Of a DNA stretch of 5,440 nucleotides, positions 1-5,440 are shown piece by piece. Positions within the stretch are counted from its first letter, which is position 1. Each line of letters starts with the position of its first letter. Location of the stretch: NCBI GenBank assembly GCA_003158835.1, contig PMLI01000350.1, forward strand, positions 1 through 5,440, written 5' to 3'. The translations under genes were made by a program, and so were the position numbers. Below the pieces are notes generated by a model. That model worked only from the letters and a program-made list of their open reading frames with translations. It was not told where the DNA came from and did not search any database. The DNA comes from Acidimicrobiaceae bacterium (GTDB lineage: Bacteria > Actinomycetota > Acidimicrobiia > Acidimicrobiales > Palsa-688).

Positions 1-351
1 CCGACGACCGGCCAGGACGCCACCGTCCAGGGCATGCAGAACATCCTCACCGGTTATCAGTGCGGTTCTGTGTACAAGCCGATCTACTTCGAGGCGCAGG
101 CCGCCGTGGCCGCTGCACTCTATCTGCGGGCTGGTATGGCTCTGCCTGCCGCATTGACCGCCGGGAACACGATCGACCACAGCCTGACCCCGGGTAAGGA
201 CGCCAAGGTCATGATCCCCGCCGTCCTGGAGACGCCTTTGTGGGTGACCACCGCCAACATGGAGTCCACCGTTGTGGCCGACCATTTTGACCTCAGCTCA
301 GCCATATGCAACGGTATCGGCGCTGCTTGCAAGCAGTTCGGGATCCACTAA
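1..351 (+). CDS. xylF: Xylose-type sugar ABC transporter substrate-binding protein, C-terminal part (5' end outside window)
   Basis: This is the last 116 codons of a periplasmic-binding-type protein; the frame is open from base 1 and ends in TAA at 349-351. It would capture a sugar outside the membrane and deliver it to the permease encoded downstream. The piece carries features of the C-terminal lobe of XylF-like proteins: TTGQDATVQGMQNILTG near its start (the xylose-binder pattern of TGQDA, then a helix, then a G-rich turn), then VYKPIYFEAQAAVAAALYL (the VYK strand and following helix), and a late WVTTANM segment. The signal peptide and N-terminal lobe lie outside the window. An ATPase and a XylH-like permease follow on the same strand, which supports the role. 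Family known, substrate inferred: xylose is the best guess, but other pentoses or hexoses are possible for this cluster. An ATG at 34 is internal and not the real start. Confidence 0.85.
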   Translation, partial: PTTGQDATVQGMQNILTGYQCGSVYKPIYFEAQAAVAAALYLRAGMALPAALTAGNTIDHSLTPGKDAKVMIPAVLETPLWVTTANMESTVVADHFDLSSAICNGIGAACKQFGIH

Positions 352-422
352 AGCCGCAGCGACAAGCAACAAGCTGTTGGCAATCGAGCTGTAACAAAGC
401 AGTTCCAGCTAACAATTGTCAG

Positions 423-462
423 GGCCGCACCGCACCTGTGGTGACACAGGTGCGGTGCGGCC
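423..462 (+). terminator. Perfect 18-bp intercistronic hairpin with GTGA loop
   Basis: Bases 423-440 pair without mismatch with 445-462, closing a four-base GTGA loop (a GNRA-type tetraloop); a G-T pair can extend the stem by one. It lies 71 bases after the binding-protein stop and 74 bases before the ATPase start. No T run follows, so it is not a classical intrinsic terminator, although actinobacterial terminators often lack one. In ABC sugar operons a hairpin at this place commonly stops part of the transcripts or protects the upstream mRNA, giving more binding protein than membrane components. That role is inferred. The structure itself is certain from the sequence. Confidence 0.7.
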
Positions 463-466
463 TCCT

Positions 467-479
467 CGAACCAGGTTCG
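467..479. promoter_or_regulatory. Short dyad CGAACC-A-GGTTCG, possible operator
   Basis: Two perfect 6-base half-sites surround a single central A, four bases after the large hairpin and about 57 bases before the ATPase start. It could be a repressor half-site pair or simply a second small hairpin. Sugar-operon repressors of the LacI type usually bind even-centred dyads, so the odd centre argues against that class. Only the symmetry is directly seen. Confidence 0.25.
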
Positions 480-536
480 GTGTGGGGACCAGAGCCCTGG
501 GGGAAACAAGTCCGGTAGGGAGCGAAATGGGGGATC

Positions 537-1382
537 GTGAGCGATAGCGACGCGATTGATGCCGTAGGCGAGGACGGCGACACAGATAGGCGCGGACGAC
601 CGGTCCCGACAGGGGTGCCGCTACTCGAGCTGAGGAAGCTCTCGAAACATTTTGGCGCTGTCGAGGCTCTTACCGAGGTCGACCTACAGGTGCATGCCGG
701 CGTTGTCACGGCGCTCGTGGGCGATAACGGTGCGGGCAAGTCGGTCACCCTGAAAACGATCGCCGGGATTCACCCTCCCGACGGCGGGCTGATCCTTTGG
801 GAGGGCCGGCCCGTGCACATCCGTGCCCCCAAAGACGCTGCGAGCCTCGGCATCGAGACCGTTTACCAGGACCTCGCCCTGTGCAACAACCTTGACATCG
901 TCCAGAACATGTTCCTCGGCCGCGAGCGGAGCCGCGGCATCTTCATGGACGAGGACTCAATGGAGACGGCGGCCGTCGAGACCTTGAAGAGCCTGCGCAC
1001 TACGACCGTCAAGTCGGTGCGCCAGACCGTTGCATCCCTCTCGGGAGGCCAACGCCAGGCGGTGGCTGTGGCCAAGGCGGTCATGTGGAACTCCAAGCTC
1101 GTCATCATGGACGAGCCCACCGCCGCCTTGGGCGTGGCCCAAACAGCGATGGTCCTCGCTATGACGAGGCGGCTGGCCGAGCGCGGCCTCGCCGTTATTT
1201 TCGTCTCCCATAATTTCAACGATGTATTCGAGGTTGCCGACCAGATCGCTGTTCTCTATCTCGGCCGGCTCGTCGCCTCGATCCCCGCCGCGCACCTAGA
1301 CCGCCAGATGGTAGTGGACCTGGTGACCACCGGTACCACGACGCGGGCCATCGCGACCTCGACCAATCAGATCGGAGCCTGA
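537..1382 (+). CDS. xylG: Sugar ABC transporter ATP-binding protein, single-domain XylG type
   Basis: The 281-residue ATPase powers sugar import at the cytoplasmic face of the XylH-like permease. All nucleotide-binding motifs are present in order: Walker A GDNGAGKS at residues 62-69, Q-loop glutamine 111, signature LSGGQ at 168-172, Walker B LVIMDEP with catalytic Glu193, D-loop AALG at 196-199, and H-loop His225. It has one ABC domain (about 28-265), unlike the two-domain ~500-residue RbsA and E. coli XylG ATPases; single-domain versions are common in actinobacterial sugar operons and would work as a homodimer. The start is GTG at 537, because the ATG at 527 runs into a stop within seven codons. 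The AGGGAG at 517-522 is a rather distant ribosome site, so the start is not certain. Residues 1-27 are an acidic, poorly conserved-looking tail. The stop lies one base before the permease ATG, indicating translational coupling. The symbol rests on family and neighbours. Confidence 0.9.
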   Translation: MSDSDAIDAVGEDGDTDRRGRPVPTGVPLLELRKLSKHFGAVEALTEVDLQVHAGVVTALVGDNGAGKSVTLKTIAGIHPPDGGLILWEGRPVHIRAPKDAASLGIETVYQDLALCNNLDIVQNMFLGRERSRGIFMDEDSMETAAVETLKSLRTTTVKSVRQTVASLSGGQRQAVAVAKAVMWNSKLVIMDEPTAALGVAQTAMVLAMTRRLAERGLAVIFVSHNFNDVFEVADQIAVLYLGRLVASIPAAHLDRQMVVDLVTTGTTTRAIATSTNQIGA

Positions 1383-1383
1383 G

Positions 1384-2706
1384 ATGGCAGTGAACGCCGA
1401 TCCCGACCGCTCTCCTGCAGGGGCCCTCGAGCCCGTAGGCGTCCGCGACGAGGCGACGCCGCTAGACGCAACGGCGCCAGCCGCCCCCGACTCGTCGGTG
1501 GTCTCGTTGGACGCATACGTGCGTGCGTACGTCGCTCGGGTCCGCAGCGGGGACAGCGGGCTGCTGCCTGTTGTGTGCGGCCTCGTGCTTATCTCCGTCA
1601 TCTTCCAAGTCAGCAACTCGCACTTCCTCGGTGTGGCGAACCTAGTCAACTGGCTCCAGCAGGCCTCGCTCTACATGGTCATGGCCATGGGGATCGTGTT
1701 CGTGCTGCTCCTAGGCGAGATCGACCTTTCGGCCGGGTACGTAGGCTTGGTGGGCGGTGCGATAGCAGCGGAGATGTTGTCGGGGACCCATCCCTGGCCG
1801 TTGGGGCTAGTGATCCCCATCGCCCTGTTGACCACCGCCGCGATCGGGTTCGGCCAGGGCCTCCTGATCACCAGGCTGGGCCTGCCGGCGTTCGTCGTCA
1901 CCCTGGCCGGTCTGCTCGGCTGGGAAGGGGTCCTGCTGCTGATCCTGGGTACCGGTGGGACCGTGCCCATCAACGACAAGTACTTCACCGACATTGCCAC
2001 CGGCTACTTCACGAACCTGACGCTCAGCTGGGTGATCGTGGGCGCCCTAGTGGTCATTGCGGCCTTCGTCCTATGGCGCCGTGACAACCGGCGCCGCTCC
2101 AGCGGCCTGGTGGCCCCGCCGGTGGCCCTGACCGTCATGAAGATCGTCGCGATCGCGGTGGCCGGGACGGCATTAGTGCTCCTCGTGAACGCCAACCGGA
2201 GCATCCTCAAGGTCGCGCCGATCCGGGGGATGCCGTGGTTCGTATTGGAGGTCATGGGTTTACTGCTGATCTGGACCCTCTTCCTCGGCCGTACGAGGCC
2301 CGGCAGGTACATCTACGCTATTGGCGGCAACAAGGAGGCGGCTCGCCGAGCTGGCGTCAGTACCAAGTGGATCCGCACCATGGGCTTTACCATCTGCTCC
2401 GTGAACGCAGGTGCCGCTGGCATGCTCATCGCCGGCCAGTCCGGCGGTATGGCCACCAGTATCGACGGTGGCCAGCTGGTCCTCTACTCGATCGCGGCTG
2501 CCGTCATCGGCGGGACCAGCTTGTTTGGTGGGCGGGGGAAGGCCATTCACGGCGTGCTCGGCGGCTTGGTGATCGCCGGCATCGTCAACGGCATGGCTTT
2601 GACGGGGCTGAGCGCTCAGTTGCAATACGTGATCACGGGCCTTGTCCTCTTGGTGGCCGTAACGATCGATGCCGTCAGTCACCGCCGGGCGGACACGACC
2701 GTCTAA
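1384..2706 (+). CDS. xylH: Sugar ABC transporter permease, XylH type
   Basis: The 440-residue integral membrane protein forms the sugar channel of the importer. It matches the XylH branch of the CUT2 permeases: LLGEIDLSAGYVGLVGG at about 109-125 (the GEIDLS signature), LPAFVVTLAGLLGWEG at 167-182, a basic cytoplasmic loop WRRDNRRRSSGL at 231-242, the ATPase-contacting loop YAIGGNKEAARRAGV at 311-325, and IGGTSLFGG at 375-383. About ten to twelve hydrophobic segments are visible, the first near 60-76 and the last near 412-429. The first ~58 residues are hydrophilic, rich in Ala, Pro and Asp, and longer than in E. coli XylH; they probably form a cytoplasmic tail. The ATG at 1384 is one base after the ATPase stop, so the two genes are almost certainly one transcript. 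It is the last gene of the operon here. Substrate remains inferred. Confidence 0.92.
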   Translation: MAVNADPDRSPAGALEPVGVRDEATPLDATAPAAPDSSVVSLDAYVRAYVARVRSGDSGLLPVVCGLVLISVIFQVSNSHFLGVANLVNWLQQASLYMVMAMGIVFVLLLGEIDLSAGYVGLVGGAIAAEMLSGTHPWPLGLVIPIALLTTAAIGFGQGLLITRLGLPAFVVTLAGLLGWEGVLLLILGTGGTVPINDKYFTDIATGYFTNLTLSWVIVGALVVIAAFVLWRRDNRRRSSGLVAPPVALTVMKIVAIAVAGTALVLLVNANRSILKVAPIRGMPWFVLEVMGLLLIWTLFLGRTRPGRYIYAIGGNKEAARRAGVSTKWIRTMGFTICSVNAGAAGMLIAGQSGGMATSIDGGQLVLYSIAAAVIGGTSLFGGRGKAIHGVLGGLVIAGIVNGMALTGLSAQLQYVITGLVLLVAVTIDAVSHRRADTTV

Positions 2707-2711
2707 ACGAC

Positions 2712-2725
2712 TGCCGGCTCCGGCA
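2712..2725 (+). terminator. Small GC hairpin just after the permease stop
   Basis: TGCCGG at 2712-2717 pairs with CCGGCA at 2720-2725, six bases after the permease TAA; in practice five pairs with a four-base loop. No T tract follows. It may help end the transporter transcript, alone or with the next hairpin. Confidence 0.3.
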
Positions 2726-2767
2726 CGAGCCCGTACGCACGGTTATACCGCGGGTACGACAGCTATC

Positions 2768-2811
2768 GGCCGGCCCTGCCGGGGTGCTCGCACCTTTTCG
2801 GGTGCCCGGCC
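2768..2811 (+). terminator. Terminator-like hairpin region between permease and tRNA
   Basis: GCACC at 2790-2794 pairs with GGTGC at 2801-2805 around a TTTTCG loop, and GGCCGG at 2768-2773 can pair with CCGGCC at 2806-2811 as an outer stem around a bulged arm. The folds compete (GGTGC at 2783-2787 can also pair with 2790-2794), and there is no trailing T run, so termination is a guess from position: the region separates the transporter operon from the tRNA gene. Confidence 0.35.
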
Positions 2812-2876
2812 ATACGTTTGGTCTGGCCAGGCGCGGCGATTCATCCGGCTTGGCTGCTGGGACCGGGCGGCACCGC

Positions 2877-2882
2877 TAAGCT
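2877..2882 (+). promoter_or_regulatory. Possible -10 element of the tRNA-Ala promoter
   Basis: TAAGCT fits the TAnnnT pattern of actinobacterial -10 boxes and lies 11 bases before the mature tRNA 5' end. The nearest -35-like hexamer, TTGGCT at 2850-2855, is 21 bases away, which is longer than usual. A weak call based mainly on position. Confidence 0.3.
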
Positions 2883-2893
2883 GGCCTCAGTTT

Positions 2894-2970
2894 GGGGGTG
2901 TAGCTCAGCCCGGAAGAGCGCTACGTTCGCATCGTAGAAGTCGCCGGTTCGAATCCGGTCACCTCCACCA
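2894..2970 (+). tRNA. tRNA-Ala (anticodon CGC), CCA encoded
   Basis: A complete cloverleaf folds by eye. The acceptor stem is GGGGGTG (2894-2900) with CACCTCC (2960-2966), discriminator A2967 and CCA at 2968-2970. The D-stem is GCTC/GAGC (2903-2906, 2916-2919) with GG in the loop. The anticodon stem is CTACG/CGTAG (2921-2925, 2933-2937), with loop TTCGCAT giving anticodon CGC at 2928-2930. The variable loop has five bases, and the T-arm is GCCGG-TTCGAAT-CCGGT (2943-2959). CGC reads the alanine codon GCG. The third acceptor pair is G2896-T2964, the G3:U70 wobble that alanyl-tRNA synthetase recognises, which confirms the identity independently. The gene looks fully functional and serves as the apparent insertion site of the element to its right. 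Confidence 0.95.
2943..2970 (+). other. Predicted attachment site (att) at the tRNA-Ala 3' end
   Basis: A tyrosine integrase gene starts 121 bases downstream of the tRNA CCA and points away from it, the standard layout for elements that integrate into the 3' part of a tRNA gene and rebuild it. The core would lie in the T-arm and acceptor half. The exact crossover bases cannot be set because the partner att copy is not in the window; I looked for a repeat of the tRNA end in 4385-5440 and found none longer than about eight bases. Confidence 0.55.
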
Positions 2971-3037
2971 GAAAAAGGCAGGTCAGGGCGTTGGCGGGCA
3001 GGCGGGACTAATCCTGTCACAGGTGCCTGATAGAGTC

Positions 3038-3057
3038 CGTGACTCAACGTGACTCAA
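3038..3057 (+). repeat. Perfect tandem repeat, 2 x CGTGACTCAA
   Basis: Two identical 10-base units at 3038-3047 and 3048-3057 sit 35 bases before the integrase ATG, in the otherwise featureless 121-base gap after the tRNA. The 10-base period places both copies on the same face of the helix, as expected for cooperative binding. Candidates are an integrase arm-type site, an excisionase site, or an operator for integrase expression: a TAGAGT hexamer at 3031-3036 could be a -10 box directly in front. The repeat is seen directly; its function is inferred. Confidence 0.5.
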
Positions 3058-3091
3058 TTGCACCCGATGCGTCTCCGGAAGGCCGTCCAGG

Positions 3092-4384
3092 ATGGCTAGG
3101 AAGAAGCGGCGCCGCGCTCCAAACGAGGGCGGGAGCATCGACCAGCTGCCGAGCGGCCGTTGGCGGCTGAGGGTGCGCCTGAACGGCCGGCAGGTTACTT
3201 ACGGCCTCTTCGAGTCCGAGGAGGGGGCCTTCCAAGCGCAGGCCCGCTGGCGCCTCGTCCACCTCTTGCCCGATGACGACCCTCGGCTTTCCGAGGAGGA
3301 CGCCATTAATGTCGCCGTCGCCGGGACACGCTGTTCGGAGTGGTTCGAGCTGTGGCAGAAGGCAAAGTCCGAGAGGCGCTCGGTTGTCCGTGTCGGGCGG
3401 GGACGTGGAGGAGCGGAGTCGACCACCGCCAGGGACCGGGCGCAGTGGGCGAGCTGGTGGGCGGCGCGCATTGGTGACCGCCTGCCGCAAACGGTCACCC
3501 AAGCGAACCTCGCCGCCGTCCTGCGGGAGATGGAGGCCGCTGGCAGGGCGCCCAACACGGTGCGCACTCAGTGGGTCATGATCAGGGCCTTCTTCAACTG
3601 GTTGGTGGAGTCGCAGGTGTTGCCGTCGAGCCCGGCGGACGGGGTGGCGCTCACGGTCGACGCGGCCGCCGACCGGGTGCGCGGCATCGTCGTCCCAGAC
3701 TTCCGCTTCCTCGACATCCTCGCCGGCCGCCTACGGGATCCTGAGGACCGGTTGATCTTCGAGCTGCTCCTCGGGACCGGAGGTCGCCGATCGGAAGTGG
3801 CAGGGATGCGCGTCGGGGACGTCGACTTGGCCGCAAAGAGGGTCTGGGTGCGCCAGCCGGTGGTGGAGGTCGAAGGCCGGCAGGTGCGCAACCCCGTCCC
3901 CAAGGGCGGCCATGCCCGGGCCGTGACGCTGGGCCCGCAGTTGGCGGCTTCATTGCGGGACCACCTTGCCCGGATGGGCCCGGTCGGCCCGGAGGCGCCC
4001 CTATTTGGCGGGCCACGCGGTGGGGGTTTGCGATGGAACAACTACCTGCCGCGGCACCTACGGCCGGCGATAGAGGTAGCAGCGGCCCGCTGGGCAGTGC
4101 TGGAGAGGGGGCGGCTGATGGGGGAGGGCTTGACGAAGTCAGAGGCGACCAAGCAAGCGCTGATTGAAGCCGCCGAGCTGCGCAAACTGACACCCCACCA
4201 CTTGCGGCACACAGCGGCAGCCCTGCTATGGGCGGCGGGCGCGAGCGACATCGAAGTCCAGCTGATCCTCGGGCATGCCGACATCGAGACCTCCCGCCGT
4301 CTCTACGGGCATCTCCTCGCCGGGTCGGGCGAGTCCGCGGTGGCCAGAGTCGAGCAGCTGCGCCAGGCCCGCCGGCTCAGTTGA
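3092..4384 (+). CDS. int: Tyrosine site-specific recombinase (integrase) of an integrative element
   Basis: The 430-residue enzyme would catalyse integration of the element at the tRNA-Ala site through a covalent phosphotyrosine intermediate. A basic N-terminus (MARKKRRR) leads into an arm-DNA-binding type domain at about 13-55 (GGSIDQLPSGRWRLRVRL, the AP2-like fold used by phage and ICE integrases). A helical core-binding domain follows at about 80-185, then the catalytic domain at about 200-410. The full catalytic set is visible: Arg232 in TGGRRSE, Lys271 in PKGGHARAV, His369 and Arg372 in HHLRHT, His395 in LGHADIET, and nucleophile Tyr405 in SRRLYGHL. A charged helical insertion at about 327-365 precedes the HxxR motif. 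The start is well supported: GGAAGG at 3077-3082 is nine bases before the ATG. It points away from the tRNA and converges with the excisionase-like gene, overlapping its end by eight bases. It appears intact. Confidence 0.95.
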   Translation: MARKKRRRAPNEGGSIDQLPSGRWRLRVRLNGRQVTYGLFESEEGAFQAQARWRLVHLLPDDDPRLSEEDAINVAVAGTRCSEWFELWQKAKSERRSVVRVGRGRGGAESTTARDRAQWASWWAARIGDRLPQTVTQANLAAVLREMEAAGRAPNTVRTQWVMIRAFFNWLVESQVLPSSPADGVALTVDAAADRVRGIVVPDFRFLDILAGRLRDPEDRLIFELLLGTGGRRSEVAGMRVGDVDLAAKRVWVRQPVVEVEGRQVRNPVPKGGHARAVTLGPQLAASLRDHLARMGPVGPEAPLFGGPRGGGLRWNNYLPRHLRPAIEVAAARWAVLERGRLMGEGLTKSEATKQALIEAAELRKLTPHHLRHTAAALLWAAGASDIEVQLILGHADIETSRRLYGHLLAGSGESAVARVEQLRQARRLS

Positions 4385-4647
4385 CTCTGCGCAGGCCCTG
4401 CCGCACCTTGCGACGGTTACGGGTGACGTACTGGTTGATGTCTTCGAGGTCGACTCGTGTCGCCCCGGCCGATTTTCACGTACGCGAGCTTTCCGTCGAA
4501 CATGAGGTTCTTCACGGTGCGCACCGACACCGCCAGGATGTCGGCAGCCTGCTCGGTCGTGAGGAGGCAGCCCGCGTTGGCCGGCGTCTCGACGATCACC
4601 TGGTTGTTGGTACCTGAGGACCAAGGGCCCGCGTCTCGCACGAGCAT
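4377..4647 (-). pseudogene. Excisionase-like helix-turn-helix protein, frameshifted
   Basis: The uninterrupted minus frame (4647 down to 4417) encodes 76 residues with a MerR/Xis-type winged helix: LLTTEQAADILAVSVRTVKN (about 28-47), then LMFDGKLAYVKIGR (48-61). Excisionases of this class bend att DNA and steer the integrase towards excision. After KIGR the frame turns into RGDTSRPRRHQPVRHP, unlike the family. The adjacent frame instead continues with ATRVDLEDINQYV, then a basic tail ending RQGLRRVN and a TGA at 4379-4377. Removing one base from the run of four at 4463-4466 joins them into a normal ~89-residue protein whose end overlaps the integrase end by eight bases. So this is either a recent inactivating one-base insertion or a sequencing error. 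The ATG at 4647 has only a weak ribosome site; a stronger one exists upstream at 4733-4738 but leads into another frame. Confidence 0.75.
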
Positions 4648-4660
4648 CGCACCGGCGTCT

Positions 4661-4723
4661 TCAACACGACCGCTCGTTGACCGGTGTGCGCTCCTGACTG
4701 GCCAGGGCCGGGTGTCGAGCCAT
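4661..4723 (-). CDS. Possible 20-residue leader ORF or true 5' end of the excisionase gene
   Basis: A perfect AGGAGG on the minus strand (4738-4733) is nine bases before an ATG at 4723-4721, the best ribosome site in this part of the window. It opens a 20-codon frame (MARHPALASQ, then ERTPVNERSC) ending in TGA at 4663-4661, 13 bases before the excisionase-like ATG at 4647. It may be a leader peptide coupling translation into that gene. Alternatively it may be the gene's real start, cut off by a second one-base shift near 4663-4666, since the excisionase frame is also open upstream of its ATG (GRVEDAGAM). No homology can be claimed for so short a sequence. Confidence 0.3.
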   Translation of the reverse strand: MARHPALASQERTPVNERSC

Positions 4724-4739
4724 TTGCAATCGCCTCCTG

Positions 4740-5440
4740 GAGGTGGCGCCCCTTCGGCGGCCCTCTCTTGGAGGCACGAAGCGGCGTCCGGGCTAAATGG
4801 CCAACGGCGTGTTCCTTGGCTCGCGCATCGTGCGGGATGCCCCTCTCTCCCGTGACCTCGGCGACACCGCCTGCCGTTGGTTCCCTGGCCAGGGGCGTGG
4901 GCATTGACGGCCCTGCGCCCGCGCCGTTCTCAGACGGGCGAGCGTGCCGGCCTTTGATTGCGGCTTCGTGTCCCTGCGCCGGCCCGCTCCGGCCCGCGCA
5001 GGTCCAAGATCTCAAGCCCTGAGCCCGGGGTCGTGAGGGTACCTGGTCGCCAGCCTCGTGCGGCAGCGGGTCGTGGACGAGGATGGGGCCGTCGTCCGGT
5101 ACGTCGTGGCCGCACTGTCACGCGTGTACGGCTCGTGTGTTGCCAGCCCCGCCCATGGAACGTGCTCCGCTACTGGGCCGGTGCCCGCATCGTTGGCGTG
5201 CCTGACCGGCAAGTCGGCGGTGGCCCCTCGAGCGCGCCGCGCCAGAGGCCGCGTCCGGTTCGCGCACAGCGACCACCGCCTCATCGGTTGACGTCCCCCC
5301 GTGTCCTTCGTGGCGCGACCCTTTGGGCCCTATGCGCGGGCGGTGCTCGGACGCTCGGGGCCTCAACTGACGCATCCCTGTCAGCTGCCCGCCATACATC
5401 AAACGCGGCCTGTCCCCTCGCGACTTCCGCTGCCACACCG
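4740..5440. other. Right-hand tail with no assignable gene
   Basis: About 700 high-GC bases in which no open frame shows a recognisable domain. Three weak candidates remain. On the minus strand, a frame open from the right edge ends at TGA 5283-5281 (52 residues, containing AAEVARGQAAFDVWRAADRD). Its stop overlaps by ATGA the start of a 90-codon frame at 5284-5012, rich in Arg, Thr and Ala. On the plus strand, 5037-5291 is open and contains LVASLVRQRVVDEDGAVVRY, which looks more protein-like but has no ribosome site. The 5012-5284 and plus-strand frames share third codon positions, so their high GC3 (about four fifths by hand count) does not tell them apart. In related integrative elements this place often carries replication or transfer genes; none is recognisable here, and the region may be decayed. 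Confidence 0.4.

Noticed and set aside
527..547. ATG at 527 as the ATPase start
   Set aside because: That frame meets a TAG at 545, so the GTG at 537 is used instead.
2260..2682. 140-codon minus-strand frame inside the permease gene
   Set aside because: Shadow of the xylH-type coding frame; no ribosome site and no recognisable motif.
2669..3052. Plus-strand frame running through the tRNA gene
   Set aside because: It translates straight across the tRNA cloverleaf, so it is an artefact of the structural RNA sequence.
3044..3502. Long minus-strand open frame opposite the integrase
   Set aside because: It is antisense to a gene with full catalytic motifs and has Pro/Arg-rich low-complexity content typical of shadow frames in high-GC DNA.
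3568..4193. Two long minus-strand frames within the integrase gene
   Set aside because: Both lie opposite the catalytic domain, show no domain pattern and are very rich in Pro, Ser and Arg.
4732..4743. CCTCC-T-GGAGG palindrome as an operator
   Set aside because: It is explained by the minus-strand Shine-Dalgarno AGGAGG and its chance complement. It is too short and too GC-rich to argue for separately.
4596..5015. 139-codon minus-strand frame overlapping the excisionase region
   Set aside because: It runs in a different frame from the clear HTH sequence and has no domain signs. Its content looks like random high-GC translation.
5256..5270. Possible second att copy: CCGGTTCG shared with the tRNA T-arm
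   Set aside because: Only about eight bases match and the flanks differ. T-arm-like octamers occur by chance in GC-rich DNA, and no acceptor-stem sequence follows.
1..5440. CRISPR array, insertion sequence or toxin-antitoxin pair
   Set aside because: No regularly spaced repeats, no transposase motifs or terminal inverted repeats, and no recognisable toxin or antitoxin pair were seen on either strand.

Overview
This is a high-GC window that reads like an Actinomycetota (or closely related high-GC Gram-positive) chromosome. Nothing in it fixes the genus. It has two parts that meet at a tRNA gene.

Left part (1-2706, + strand): the end of a xylose-type (CUT2 family) sugar ABC transporter operon. 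It contains the C-terminal 116 residues of a XylF-like binding protein, a single-domain XylG-like ATPase, and a XylH-like permease one base after the ATPase stop. The binding-protein gene and the ATPase gene are separated by 185 bases holding a perfect 18-bp hairpin with a GTGA loop. This probably sets different expression levels for the binding protein and the membrane complex. The family assignment is good, but the actual substrate cannot be read from sequence.

Junction (2707-3091): short hairpins after the permease, then an intact tRNA-Ala with anticodon CGC and encoded CCA. It is followed by a 121-base non-coding leader with a perfect 10-bp tandem repeat.

Right part (3092-5440): what looks like one end of an integrative element (ICE, integrative plasmid or prophage) inserted at the 3' end of the tRNA-Ala gene. 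It carries a complete tyrosine integrase with all six expected catalytic residues. A convergent excisionase-like helix-turn-helix gene follows; its last codons overlap the integrase end, but its frame is broken by one extra base in a G run. The last ~700 bases hold no gene I can defend, only weak open frames, and the rest of the element presumably continues beyond the window. No second attachment site is visible.

I do not see a clearly novel system. The points most worth checking are the frameshifted excisionase, the tandem repeat in front of the integrase, the intercistronic hairpin, and the unassigned right-hand tail.
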